Shown here in pieces: positions 18,393-27,549 of a stretch of DNA of 64,000 nucleotides. The position numbers and the translations under genes were made by a program. Where the stretch lies: positions 1 to 64,000 of the forward strand of contig NZ_CAAHFH010000004.1 in NCBI RefSeq assembly GCF_900890705.1, written 5' to 3'. The notes below the pieces were generated by a model. It worked only from the letters and a program-made list of their open reading frames with translations, did not search any database and was not told the DNA's origin. Within the stretch, counting starts at the first letter, position 1, and every line of letters starts with the position of its first letter. This DNA comes from Pontiella sulfatireligans. GTDB taxonomy: Bacteria > Verrucomicrobiota > Kiritimatiellia > Kiritimatiellales > Pontiellaceae.

Positions 18393-19865
18393 CTATTTTA
18401 TTTTCTCAATTTTATGCATCGGGAAGGTTTGGTCGAAGTAGGCCTGTTCCGGGCCATAGAGCCGCAGATAGACGAAGAAGGATTCTCCCTTGTTGGTTTG
18501 GATCCAGTTGCTGTCTTTACCCTCCGGTGCTTCGGGGCCGAAATACAGATCCACCGAGCCGTCGGTATTTTTGATGAGCCCTTCGGTGCGGGATGAGCGG
18601 TCCGACCGCTTGGTTTCGTTGCGGATAATCAGGCGATTTTCAATGTCGTATACGGTGATGGACCAGAAGTTGGCCGCCGGCGGATTGGGGCCGATGGTCA
18701 TTTTGTAGGTGCTTCCTCCGCGCAGGGCGTTGCCGTCGGCATCGTAGTACGCGCCTAGGTAGGCGGAACCTTTTCCAGCAACACGCGAAACCATGCCCGC
18801 CGATGTGGTGGTGGCTTCAAAGCCGTAGGAGGCCCGCTCGTTAAACTCGGAGTAGGTCTCCATATCAATTTTCGGATTCATGCCTGCCATGGCATCTTCC
18901 CATCCGGAATCTTTTGCGTAGAGGGAGGTCGGGAACATTTCTCTGGTTTTATTGAAGGAGATCGCCTGCGACATCGCCATGCCCACATCCAGCCCCTGCT
19001 GCAGTATGGCTGCCTGATCGGCCGTCGGTTTGAAGGGTTTGCCCTTCTCAATGCCGAGGTCCTTGAGCCAGGCATAAAAGAAGCGATCTCTTTCGGCCAT
19101 CGGTTCCCGCTGCACATAATCATTCACGAGTTTCCAGAAAGACATATCCCGAGGCTGCGTGTTGAGCGCAACTTTGTCGCCGGGTTTCGGCTGATAACGC
19201 ACAAAATTGGTCTTAGGCGGTTTGGCGGCATCGGACAGCCTGAAGGCTTTAACGGCCGTCCGCAGCTTGGCAGCTTCATCCCCGGTTCCCAGCGCGCGGT
19301 AAAAGTAGAGCACAAGGAAGGTGTCGGACTGAATGACCTCGCCTTTGAAGTTTTTAGGAACATCCTGCCCGGGGCCCACCAGCAGGAGTTTGCCGGGTTT
19401 GCCGTCAATCTCCTTGATGGGTTGCATCCAGGCATCATCGATCACGCCGAAAATTTCACCTGGAGGGATCTCTACAACTACCGGCCCCGTCTTGGAGAGG
19501 TCGGACATCGCGATGGTATAGGGCGTAGTGACATTGGCGGTCATGTAGGGATACACGCCGTCGTTGCCGTCACATAAACTGAAGAAGACATCGTTTTCGG
19601 TCATCTTCTGGTTGCTGAGCATCGCCGGATAAAGTGTCTCAAAATTCATCATCGGCATGGCCCACGTCACCAGTTGGGATGCACGTTGCAGAAGAATCTG
19701 ACGATGCAGCAACTCGGCAGTTTCTTTGGTGATGGTTTGGTCCTGATATTCCAGCTTGCCGACGTAGGTTTTTTCGGTTCGGGTTTTGCTGCCCCAGGCA
19801 TCGGCCTGCGGGGTGGCTCCGAACAGAGTTGCTCCAGCGACAGTACACATGACTATTTTTTTCAT
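18393..19865 (-). CDS. DUF1254/DUF1214 domain secreted protein, paralogue 3
   Basis: A 490-residue protein with a signal peptide ending near PQADA. It is the most divergent copy: the conserved glycine/lysine motif is reduced, but ETYSEFNERASYGFEATTTSAGM, the FWSITVYD stretch and FGPEAPEGKDSNWIQT identify the DUF1214 part. It ends FPMHKIEKIK. The overall length and domain order equal those of the other copies. Function unknown. Confidence 0.85.
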   Translation of the reverse strand: MKKIVMCTVAGATLFGATPQADAWGSKTRTEKTYVGKLEYQDQTITKETAELLHRQILLQRASQLVTWAMPMMNFETLYPAMLSNQKMTENDVFFSLCDGNDGVYPYMTANVTTPYTIAMSDLSKTGPVVVEIPPGEIFGVIDDAWMQPIKEIDGKPGKLLLVGPGQDVPKNFKGEVIQSDTFLVLYFYRALGTGDEAAKLRTAVKAFRLSDAAKPPKTNFVRYQPKPGDKVALNTQPRDMSFWKLVNDYVQREPMAERDRFFYAWLKDLGIEKGKPFKPTADQAAILQQGLDVGMAMSQAISFNKTREMFPTSLYAKDSGWEDAMAGMNPKIDMETYSEFNERASYGFEATTTSAGMVSRVAGKGSAYLGAYYDADGNALRGGSTYKMTIGPNPPAANFWSITVYDIENRLIIRNETKRSDRSSRTEGLIKNTDGSVDLYFGPEAPEGKDSNWIQTNKGESFFVYLRLYGPEQAYFDQTFPMHKIEKIK

Positions 19866-19920
19866 TTTCTTCTCCTGTTGCTTCCCGGCGAGGCAGGTTC
19901 TGCCCCGCCGGTGATTCTTT

Positions 19921-21435
19921 CTATTTCACCAGTTCGATTTCACTCGGACGCCAGGTTTTGTCGTACCAGACTTGGGTAGGACTGTAGACTCGCCAAAGCA
20001 TGTTCCAACCTTTATTCGGAATGGTCTGTACCCAGTTCGCTTTGCCTTCTGGTTTTTCAGGACCAAAATAGATGTCATATGAACCATCAGCATTTTGCAC
20101 GATATCTTTTTGAAGGCTGGTAACGCCCGGCAAACGCTGATCTGTTTGCAGCATACAACGAGTTTGATTGTCATACACGGTGACTTCCCAGAAACGTTTT
20201 ACTGGCGCATTGGCAGGCACATGCACTTTATAATTATTTGCTCCGTTTAAAATTTCACCATCAGCATCGCGTAAGCCAATGACATATTGAGAACCCGCTC
20301 CAACCGGAGGCTTAACCATTACCGGAGTAATTCCAGTCGCATAATAATGGAATCGCACCCGTGCATTAATTAAACGAGCTCCATCGCGTTCAAATTCATG
20401 GCTGCCACCTTCAAAACCTAATTCCCAACTTTTACTTCCCGGCCAGATAACGACATCGTCGGCACGGTTGCGAAATAAAATTGCGCGTTGGGTGGCTGAA
20501 CCTACCACTGCTGCTTCAGAAAGAATCTTTTTCATGCGGGCATCAGGAGCAAAAGGCTGACCTTTTTTGATGCCAATGGAAGCCAACATACCCAGTACTT
20601 CAATATCCCATGATTCAGGATTTTCTTCCTGTACCACTTCATTTACTTCTTCAAAGAAAGTAATATCCTGAGAATGCAGGGTGTTGATGTATTTATTGGA
20701 AAGGTTGTGCAATTGAACCGGCTTGGGATTATTTTTCTCAGCCAATGGATACACCTTTAATTTAGTTTCAATATTCTCAATGCCCTGATCATAAGACCCA
20801 TCAACCGCAAATGCGCGTAAGGCAAACCAGTTACCGTATGTTGGCGATTTTAAAACAAAGTATCCTTCAGGAATCGCACCTTCGTATCCCGGAGGCAACA
20901 ACAGGTATTTGCCCCCTTTACCACGGTCAGGGCCCGCATTTCCAATATCGCCTACATATTGAAACCAGAAGTCATCGAGAATAGCTAAAACGTTTGGTGG
21001 TGTTTCAAGAACAACAGGTCCTTTATGTGTATCCAACCACATAAACAGATAGATCACAGTTGTATTTCCTGTTAGCAATAGACCTTTGGAGTCTAAACGT
21101 TCTTTCCACCAAATAGCCGTTTCATTATCCGGGCCATATTCTCTGATACCTCTGCGGAAGCCAACCAATGAGGCGGCAGGCGTGTTCATTATCATACACT
21201 CCACTGCACGTGAAAAATCTTGCTGATCCCATATCTTTTGAGCGGTTTCAGCCGTTGGAACCCCATCAAAGAATTTCAGAGTACCCAGGCGGGTTTCCAC
21301 CTGATCTGGAATAAGAACCCCTTCCGGAGTTTGGGTAGTCATTTTGTATTTTCGCGGTGCGGCGCATACCGAAGTTGTGAGGCTGACCAACATCAATCCG
21401 GTAATGGCCATAATCATTAATGATCTTATTTTCAT
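19921..21435 (-). CDS. DUF1254/DUF1214 domain secreted protein, paralogue 4 (AT-richer)
   Basis: A protein of 504 residues from the ATG at 21435 (ribosome site AGGAGATG). It has a signal peptide and then the full domain set: GPDRGKGGKYLLLPPGYEG, FAPDARMKKILSEA, FWEVTVYDNQTRCMLQTDQ, end TWRPSEIELVK. Its codon use is visibly more AT-rich than that of its four neighbours, with many A/T third positions. This suggests a different history, such as acquisition from another lineage and integration into the array. Function unknown. Confidence 0.9.
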   Translation of the reverse strand: MKIRSLMIMAITGLMLVSLTTSVCAAPRKYKMTTQTPEGVLIPDQVETRLGTLKFFDGVPTAETAQKIWDQQDFSRAVECMIMNTPAASLVGFRRGIREYGPDNETAIWWKERLDSKGLLLTGNTTVIYLFMWLDTHKGPVVLETPPNVLAILDDFWFQYVGDIGNAGPDRGKGGKYLLLPPGYEGAIPEGYFVLKSPTYGNWFALRAFAVDGSYDQGIENIETKLKVYPLAEKNNPKPVQLHNLSNKYINTLHSQDITFFEEVNEVVQEENPESWDIEVLGMLASIGIKKGQPFAPDARMKKILSEAAVVGSATQRAILFRNRADDVVIWPGSKSWELGFEGGSHEFERDGARLINARVRFHYYATGITPVMVKPPVGAGSQYVIGLRDADGEILNGANNYKVHVPANAPVKRFWEVTVYDNQTRCMLQTDQRLPGVTSLQKDIVQNADGSYDIYFGPEKPEGKANWVQTIPNKGWNMLWRVYSPTQVWYDKTWRPSEIELVK

Positions 21436-21501
21436 GATTTCATCTCCTTTTGTTTCCAGCGAGGAGAGTTCTCTCCCCGCCATTGATTCGTTTTGAGCAA
21501 A

Positions 21502-23049
21502 TTATTTCACCAACTCCAGTTCACTCGGACGCCAGGTTTGGTTCAGCCACGGCTCGAGCGGGCCGTACATCCGCAGAATGATGAACCAGCTTTTTCCGGG
21601 GATGGTCTGGATCCAGTTGCCTTCTTTTCCTTCGGGAGCTTCCGGGGCAAATAGGATGTCGAACGAGCCGTCGGCGTTGGATTTGACTTGTCCGCTGAGG
21701 CTGTTGACGCCAGCGGGCGGCTGATCGGTCTGCAGCATGGAACGGGTCTGTGTGTCGTAAATGGTGACCGACCAGTTGTCCTTGACCGGCACATTGGGGG
21801 GCAGATGCAGCTTGTAGGTCTTGGCACCGTCGAGCGGCTGATGCTTCGAGTCCATTCCGGCAATGCCGTAGTCCGAACCGGCACCGGGCTTGGTCAACGC
21901 CATGGCCGGTGTCACGCAGATCGCGTTGTAATGCAGCCAGAGCCGGGCATCGTAGCGACGCGCTCCGTCTTTCAGGTAAAAGCAATCTTTGCCGGCGTAG
22001 CCCATGACCCACTCGCTGTTTTCGCCGTAGATGCGGGCGTCTGGATCACGCGGATAAACCGTGTTTGCACGAGCATAGCCATCGCCGATCGCCGCCGCTT
22101 CAGTCAGCAGTTTTTTCATGCGGGCATCTGGGGCGAACGGCTTGCCTTTAATGATGCCGATGCTGGCAATTAGACCGCGGGTTTCGGGATCAAGGAAGCT
22201 GATCGGTTCGTACTGAATCAGATCATTAAGCCGGTCAAAAAAGCTAACGTCGGTGGGAGGAACCGTGTTGTAGTGCACGCCCGTCATGTTCTTGAACTCC
22301 ATCTTTGGCGGGTTGTCTTTCTTCGCCAGAGGATAGACCTTGAGGTTGTTCATGACGTTGTCTGCGGATTTTTTGAGGTTAGCGGGGATGGTTGCATCGC
22401 CTCGGACATAGCCACGCATGAAGTTCCAAACGACATAGCTGGTGGATTTGACCACAAAATAACCCTTGGGAATCTTGCCTTTATAGTCCGGAGGCAGCAC
22501 GAGGTACTTGCCACCCTTGCCCTTGTCGGGGCCGGCTGCACCCATGTCGCTGAGATAGCGCATATCGCCGTCATCAAGAATGCCGAGCACATCCGGCGGA
22601 ATCTCAATGACCGTCGGGCCGTCTTTTTTCAGGTCGAGAAAGCCCCACGTATAGAGTGAGGTATTATTAAAGGTCAGCACGAGCGCTTTCGAATCGGCTA
22701 ACTGCTCCCAAATCAGGATCTGGTTGCTTTTCGCCATGCCCATATCTTTGCTGCCCTGAAGCAGGCTGTAGGTGGACACCGCCGGGATCATATCGACAAA
22801 CACTTGAACGGCGCGCGCGCGGTCCATGTAGTCGTACAGATTGTCCTTGGTGTCTACGGTCGGCACACCATCAAAAAACTTCAGCGTCCCTATAGGAGTG
22901 TCGACCTTGTCGGGGGTTGTGATCGATACCGGAATATCTGTGGTCATTTTATAGGTTTTACCCGGCGCTTTGGAAGCACCCGCTTCCACGACAACTGCGC
23001 CGGCGAGAACCCCCGCCATCAACATACTGATTCTTGACTGCATCTTCAT
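21502..23049 (-). CDS. DUF1254/DUF1214 domain secreted protein, paralogue 5
   Basis: A 515-residue protein with a signal peptide ending near VVEAGA. Close to paralogue 1: GAAGPDKGKGGKYLVLPP, FAPDARMKKLLTEAAAIGDG, FAPEAPEGKEGNWIQTIPG and the end TWRPSELELVK. It is the first gene of the five-copy array. It stands 26 bp after the stub of a sixth copy. Function unknown; the signal peptide implies a periplasmic or outer-membrane place of action. Confidence 0.9.
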   Translation of the reverse strand: MKMQSRISMLMAGVLAGAVVVEAGASKAPGKTYKMTTDIPVSITTPDKVDTPIGTLKFFDGVPTVDTKDNLYDYMDRARAVQVFVDMIPAVSTYSLLQGSKDMGMAKSNQILIWEQLADSKALVLTFNNTSLYTWGFLDLKKDGPTVIEIPPDVLGILDDGDMRYLSDMGAAGPDKGKGGKYLVLPPDYKGKIPKGYFVVKSTSYVVWNFMRGYVRGDATIPANLKKSADNVMNNLKVYPLAKKDNPPKMEFKNMTGVHYNTVPPTDVSFFDRLNDLIQYEPISFLDPETRGLIASIGIIKGKPFAPDARMKKLLTEAAAIGDGYARANTVYPRDPDARIYGENSEWVMGYAGKDCFYLKDGARRYDARLWLHYNAICVTPAMALTKPGAGSDYGIAGMDSKHQPLDGAKTYKLHLPPNVPVKDNWSVTIYDTQTRSMLQTDQPPAGVNSLSGQVKSNADGSFDILFAPEAPEGKEGNWIQTIPGKSWFIILRMYGPLEPWLNQTWRPSELELVK

Positions 23050-23074
23050 TGAACTTCCTCCATTACTCTTTGTT

Positions 23075-23111
23075 TCATTTCACCCATTCCAGCTCACTCG
23101 GGCACCAGGTC
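23075..23111 (-). pseudogene. C-terminal stub of a sixth DUF1254/DUF1214 gene
   Basis: Twelve codons reading KTWCPSELEWVK then a stop, almost the same as the final TWRPSELELVK of paralogues 4 and 5. In-frame sequence before it is interrupted by a stop codon two codons upstream. It shows that a further copy once stood here and was deleted, leaving the extreme 3' end. Confidence 0.65.
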
Positions 23112-23185
23112 TTGGCTTGTCATTGATGGACTAGGTGCCGGCTCCCCCGAAGGAGAGCCTTTGAATTACAACTGCTGCTGCATGG

Positions 23186-23647
23186 TCAGCTGTCGCTTAC
23201 CTTGCCTTGATAAAACTCAACACCGCGATAGCTGACGGCGTAGCTCGAACCCGTACGGATCACGTCGAACGTGGCGGAATCGCCATTTTCGAAATCAATG
23301 TAGAGATTCGCGGAGGTATCGGTCAGGCGTTCAACCCGCGCACGATCCACCTGATGGAGGCCCAGCTTCTGGACTTCCTCTTTCGGCATGTCAACCACCG
23401 GGCTTTTGCCGTTCAAGTTGTTTTCGCCCGACCAGAATTCGATCGAGTTGAAAACGAGCAGGTCAAGAAAGGCGCAGATTGGATAGACCAGCGTAATCCA
23501 CAAGCCAACGAAGATCCCTTCCCGGCCCCAGCGGCTTTCTGCGGTTTCCAGATTCCACTTAACCACTTTTTGGGTCAACGCATTATGCCCCATGCAGCCA
23601 CTGAACATCATTGCAGCCAACAATCCTGATATCGTTTTAATTTTCAT
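23186..23647 (-). CDS. DUF3332 lipoprotein-like protein, copy 2
   Basis: A 153-residue protein with a lipobox-like MFSGCMGHNALTQKVVKWNL and the family core (WGREGIFVGLW, LDLLVFNSIEFWSGEN). This is the DUF3332 layout: signal/lipobox, a short membrane loop and a small C-terminal beta-rich part. Function unknown. It is 3 bp downstream of a paralogue and part of the run leading into the DUF1254 array. Confidence 0.85.
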   Translation of the reverse strand: MKIKTISGLLAAMMFSGCMGHNALTQKVVKWNLETAESRWGREGIFVGLWITLVYPICAFLDLLVFNSIEFWSGENNLNGKSPVVDMPKEEVQKLGLHQVDRARVERLTDTSANLYIDFENGDSATFDVIRTGSSYAVSYRGVEFYQGKVSDS

Positions 23648-23650
23648 GGT

Positions 23651-24169
23651 TTACACCTCTTCCTTTACCAAACCGGCGGCATCGTTGATCTGACCCGTAT
23701 AGAACTCCCGTCCTTGATAGCTTACGGTGTATGCGGCATCCGAACGGACAACATCGAACGTCATCGTGTCGCCATTGGTGAAGGCCATGTACATTTTCGC
23801 TTCCGTCTCGTTGATGCGCTCAATCTGGGCCATATCAACCGAGTGCTCCCCGAATACTTTTTCGATTGTCTCCTTATCGATATTCACCAGTGCGGGCTGG
23901 TCGGTCAGCGGATTTTCGCCCGACCAGAATTCGACCGAGTTGAAGACGATCAAATCAAGCAAGGTGGAAACACGGTAAACCCAGAATATCTGGAAACCGA
24001 GAAAGACACCTTCGCGTCCATACCTGTTTTCCGTGATGCTCAAGTTTCCTTTTTTCACCTTTTGAGTGAGGCCCATATGGCCCATGCATCCAGTACTCAT
24101 AAGAATACTGGCCGTCACCGCCGCCATCGCGGGAACGGTGAAGCGCTTCAGTCGGTCATTATTATTCAT
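23651..24169 (-). CDS. DUF3332 lipoprotein-like protein, copy 1
   Basis: A 172-residue protein with the same core as its neighbour (STGCMGHMGLTQKVKKGNL, YGREGVFLGFQ, LIVFNSVEFWSGEN). Its ATG overlaps the TGA of an upstream 46-codon gene (ATGA), suggesting translational coupling. The pair probably arose by tandem duplication. Function unknown. Confidence 0.85.
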   Translation of the reverse strand: MNNNDRLKRFTVPAMAAVTASILMSTGCMGHMGLTQKVKKGNLSITENRYGREGVFLGFQIFWVYRVSTLLDLIVFNSVEFWSGENPLTDQPALVNIDKETIEKVFGEHSVDMAQIERINETEAKMYMAFTNGDTMTFDVVRSDAAYTVSYQGREFYTGQINDAAGLVKEEV

Positions 24170-24306
24170 GTATCTGATCTCCTTTCAGAAACAACTGTTT
24201 CCGATTTTTTTTCATTTCCATGCTCATTATCCATCGCGAGAACCGCTAAAGAACATGCAAGGACGCTTGCGCCTATCAAGAGAAATGATTGGATCGACTT
24301 ATTCAT
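24166..24306 (-). CDS. 46-residue membrane/secreted peptide
   Basis: A short frame starting MNKSIQSFLLIGASVLACSL, with one hydrophobic segment (about residues 7-24) and a charged tail ending SERRSDT. A good ribosome site (GGGAGGA) lies 7 bp before the ATG, and the stop overlaps the DUF3332 start as ATGA; both favour a real gene. It resembles a signal peptide or single-pass anchor. No family recognised. Confidence 0.6.
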   Translation of the reverse strand: MNKSIQSFLLIGASVLACSLAVLAMDNEHGNEKKSETVVSERRSDT

Positions 24307-24333
24307 CGTAGTTCCTCCCTTGTTCCGAGGTCA

Positions 24334-25227
24334 TTATTTCAGGAACAGAAACTGTACCTGGCACTGGAGCTGCCACTCCGCACCCTGATCCGGATGAACG
24401 ACGTTATAGTATCCTCCAATCTTGATATTGACCGGAGGGCCGCTCTTGGGCTTGAATACTTTTCCGATGGTCAAGCCGACCGGCACCGTCCACTGCTGAT
24501 CGCTGTCCGCCTCCCAGTCCGCCGTAACATTCGGCGCTGTGCTGAGGTAGAACTCCTTAAAGTTATAGTTGCAGAAATAATTGATCAGCATGTTGTTCTG
24601 GTTCTCGCCCGTACCGCCATACGACCACATATTGTACGCCAATGCCCCGTATACCCACGGACCTTCCATTTTCATCAGAAGCCCCGCCGGCCCGGCACTC
24701 CATTTCTTGTTGCCCAAATCAGCGGTGACCGTAGGGAACGAGAGCACGGGGCCGACGCCCCAGATTAATCCGTTTTTAGGATTGGCCGGCGTCAGGAAGC
24801 CTTCATACAAAATATTTCCAATGCCGCTGTCGTTTACCGGCGCCGGCTGATCAATAATCGGAACAATCGTACGGTGGATCCAGTTCCAATCCTCATTCAG
24901 CTCCTGAGGAATAACGGGCTGCACATTAATGATGGTCTGGCTGTCGCTCTTCGGCCCGACATTCTGGTTAAAGTTAAACTGAACCGGCAGGCTGATCATA
25001 TTCGCCACCGGGTTTTGGGTTTTCTTGGCCAGCTCGGCCGCATCGTGTGCCGCCGCTGGTTTTCCGGCCGGATTCGCGTGTGCCGCCGAAGAGGTGTTTT
25101 GAGCCCCAGCGGGCGGCGCGTTGGTGTGCGTGGCCGCATCGTGTGCAAAGGCAGAGAACCCGCCCAGCAGTGCAATTAATAAAAGGGGTCTTGCCGACAG
25201 TTTGTATTGTTGAGTCTGTTTTCTCAT
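24334..25227 (-). CDS. MetA-pathway-of-phenol-degradation-like outer membrane protein
   Basis: A protein of 297 residues from the ATG at 25227 (GGAG 8 bp upstream); a frame extends further upstream without a good ribosome site. It has a signal peptide ending SAFA, an Ala/His/Pro-rich low-complexity stretch (about 28-65), then a beta-barrel-like region with the family pattern LIWGVGPVLSFPTVTADLGN and KWSAGPAGLLMKMEGPWVYG. Members are outer-membrane proteins of unclear transport role. It is first in the minus-strand run that continues into DUF3332 and DUF1254 genes. Confidence 0.8.
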   Translation of the reverse strand: MRKQTQQYKLSARPLLLIALLGGFSAFAHDAATHTNAPPAGAQNTSSAAHANPAGKPAAAHDAAELAKKTQNPVANMISLPVQFNFNQNVGPKSDSQTIINVQPVIPQELNEDWNWIHRTIVPIIDQPAPVNDSGIGNILYEGFLTPANPKNGLIWGVGPVLSFPTVTADLGNKKWSAGPAGLLMKMEGPWVYGALAYNMWSYGGTGENQNNMLINYFCNYNFKEFYLSTAPNVTADWEADSDQQWTVPVGLTIGKVFKPKSGPPVNIKIGGYYNVVHPDQGAEWQLQCQVQFLFLK

Positions 25228-25306
25228 GTTTTTTCTCCGTTGGGGTGTTTCTTCATATCTATAGGTTATCGAATCCATTGCTGATCTCCTGGGCATCCGC
25301 ACCGGT

Positions 25307-25819
25307 TCAGCCCGTATTCGGGGCTGGAAAAGGTGTTTGTGTTGTTTTCAGGGAGGATGTCTCCTGTAGTTTGAGCCTTGGATCTTCGTCAAGCAGCCGA
25401 ATCCTGAGAAGGGTTCCCTGAAATCCGGAAAGCATTCCGGCGACCCGCTCCCCTGAACGATCGTTTGTTAATACGAGCACGCCTGTGGATCCCATCGGAA
25501 GGGCCTCCTCAATCCGCTTCTGCGCGGTTTCATCGATCCCGATCGAGTTTAGCTTCGCCTGGATGGAGCTGAGCTCAACGGTGTCATCCAGCGGCGGAAA
25601 GAGCAGTCGTGCAAACCGTTTCCAAAACCCGCGGTCGCCGCCGTTTTTTTTATTCAGGCGGATGGATTCACGAATGGTGGTCATATCTTCCGTCACCCGG
25701 GATAATACGGCCACATCGCTGCACGAAATCGACAGTTCGGCTTGCAGTCTGGAAAGTGTGCTTTCCGCAAGCAGTGCCGCATGAGGGCTGGGGTAGCCAG
25801 CTACAATCAGTTCATTCAT
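25307..25819 (-). CDS. DUF1269-like protein, copy A
   Basis: A 170-residue soluble protein starting MNELIVAGYPSPHAALLAES, with no signal peptide. It shows the pattern of DUF1269-type proteins: an alternating strand/helix start, then a glycine-marked region and LPMGSTGVLVLT. A copy with roughly 90% identical residues over the first 150 lies at 39714-40256; the C-terminal tails differ. Function unknown. The duplication includes the upstream region. Confidence 0.7.
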   Translation of the reverse strand: MNELIVAGYPSPHAALLAESTLSRLQAELSISCSDVAVLSRVTEDMTTIRESIRLNKKNGGDRGFWKRFARLLFPPLDDTVELSSIQAKLNSIGIDETAQKRIEEALPMGSTGVLVLTNDRSGERVAGMLSGFQGTLLRIRLLDEDPRLKLQETSSLKTTQTPFPAPNTG

Positions 25820-25919
25820 TCCGCATCTTTTCCTTTGAAACGATGCAGGAGATTCTAGCGTCAGGAGAAAAACACACCTCCCCCAGAGAGGGGGAAAAAC
25901 GGGGGAGGATCATCCCGGA

Positions 25920-25979
25920 TTTCCAATCCCTGGACGTTTCCAGACCTTGGAAGAAAGCGGGTTTTCCAATGATTGGAAA
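25920..25979. repeat. TTTCCAA-N3-TTGGAAA palindromes, three in a row
   Basis: Copies at 25920-25934 (degenerate), 25937-25952 and 25962-25979, the last perfect (TTTTCCAA-TGA-TTGGAAA). The last two with their GCGGG linker match the arrangement at 46435-46477, so the unit is a pair of palindromes joined by a short GC-rich linker. Confidence 0.75.
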
Positions 25980-26088
25980 CGCTGAAGTTTAATTATGTCC
26001 GGTCGGCCTATATAATCATATTGCTTCGGTACTTAAATATTGTGAATCAGCTTACACAACTATGAGTCCGGATTGCTTTTCATGGAGG

Positions 26089-26128
26089 GACAGCGTCCCC
26101 GCTGTCCGCAGACGATGAGGACATCGTC
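26089..26128. repeat. Two constant-loop hairpins, inverted to each other
   Basis: GACAGC-GTCCCC-GCTGTC at 26089-26106 on the plus strand and GACGAT-GTCCTC-ATCGTC at 26111-26128 on the minus strand. Each is preceded by GGAGG. Perfect stems with different sequences but nearly the same loop. Confidence 0.7.
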
Positions 26129-26186
26129 CCTCCATCCCACGAGCAACCCTAGGTTGCGTTTAAATCTCAGTATTTATCTGCCGGAT

Positions 26187-27549
26187 CTATAGTATCGGAA
26201 ACTCATAATTGAGGATGACGCGGAGTTCATCACTGTTGCCGGCATCACCGGAGAAATCCAGATGGGACCAGCGTACGCGCAGCCAGAACCCGCGCAGAAT
26301 GCCTTCATCCACCTTGTAGTCCGCCGTAATGTTAACCTCTTCGGTATCGGGAAGGTCGGCCCCGGATGATGTCTGCGCATTGTTGCCGCGGGCATAGTTG
26401 ACAAATGAACTGAGGCCCTTTAAGCCGACTCGTTCAAAATCATATGAAACGCCAAGCAACCAGGACTCTTCGTTGGCAGAGTTAAAGTCCGACTGCATCA
26501 ACGACACAAAACCGGGATAGGAACCATAGGGGTTTCTGATTCGTGCGTCCTCATTAATTTTTGCGGCGGCGGCAGTACACATCAGGCCTTTCCAGCTGGC
26601 TGCAAGACGCCCCGACAGCATCCAGGTGCTGAAGTCATCTCCGATCAGCAATTCATCGCCAACGCTCTGCTGATGGGTGAACTGGGTATCAAAGCGCAGG
26701 TCCAAGTCATCGGTCAGCTCGCGGGTATAGTTGGATTCCAGATAGAGGGTGTTGAACACATCATCAACATAATGGTCGACGGCTCCGATCAGAAAGTTTG
26801 TGGTGGGCTGAATGGCTATGCCGGCCGTGAACAGGCCGCGGTCCACGCCCACCGCGCCCGCCGCTTGAGCCATGCTGATGAATGAATCTGAAGTCTTCCG
26901 TTTTATCTGATCCACATAGCCGGCGGCATATTCCACATCACCGACGACGGGCTGATCTCTAAATAGGCCTCTCAGCATATAGGCCTCGAAGGTATTCGGA
27001 ACCATCCTTGAATCGGATTTATTAAGATAGGGAAGATCAATAATCTGGCGGTAGAGGGTCATCTTATGCTCTTCGTGGCGCAGTGCCACATAGGCTTCGC
27101 CAAGCACATCATAACTCTTCTGTATCGGGGCCAGGAGTCCTGTTCCCCCCTCATCGGAATCGCCGCTGATTTTATCCGAGCGGTAATAGCTTGCCCCGAT
27201 GAGAAATCGAATCATAGAGCCAGCCGGAATCAACATGCACCCGGCCGCCACCGGTAAAGGCTTCGGACTTGCTTCCGTTCGGATTGTCGCGCTTAAAATA
27301 GTAGAAGCGCGGTTCAATCGATGCATTCATACCCGAAATTGCCGGAGCATGTTCCTCCAGATATTCTCTCAGACCAGGAAATAAGACCTCGGAATAGACG
27401 GCGTAATGAAGTGATTTTTGAAATGCACCATGAGCATCCGAAACCGATGTTGGCGCCGGACGTTCAGCAAGATTCGCCTCACCTGCCCATGCCACAGGCA
27501 GGACAGTCAGAACGATGAACAAGCATAGAAGCAGACACCGGATTGTCAT
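26187..27549 (-). pseudogene. OprD-family outer membrane porin, frameshifted
   Basis: The start (27549) encodes a signal peptide (PVAWAG) and a first barrel part reaching VHVDSGWLYDSI; the frame then ends. The rest (from about 27210 to 26187) continues one frame over with GASYYRSDKISG, LPYLNKSDSRMVPNTFEAY and a closing NYEFPIL. Together they make about 453 residues, a normal OprD length. Dropping one T from the TTT at 27206-27204 joins the two. Either a young pseudogene or a sequencing error. Its ATG overlaps the TGA of the MscK-like gene (ATGA). Confidence 0.75.

Larger units (their letters stand above)
25820..26186. other. Repeat-rich gap between DUF1269 and porin genes
   Basis: No gene in 367 bp. 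It contains a G/C-run hairpin (CCTCCCCC...GGGGGAGG, about 25879-25910) that is also present upstream of the second DUF1269 gene, three TTCCAA-type palindromes (25920-25979) and two constant-loop hairpins (26089-26128). Confidence 0.6.
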
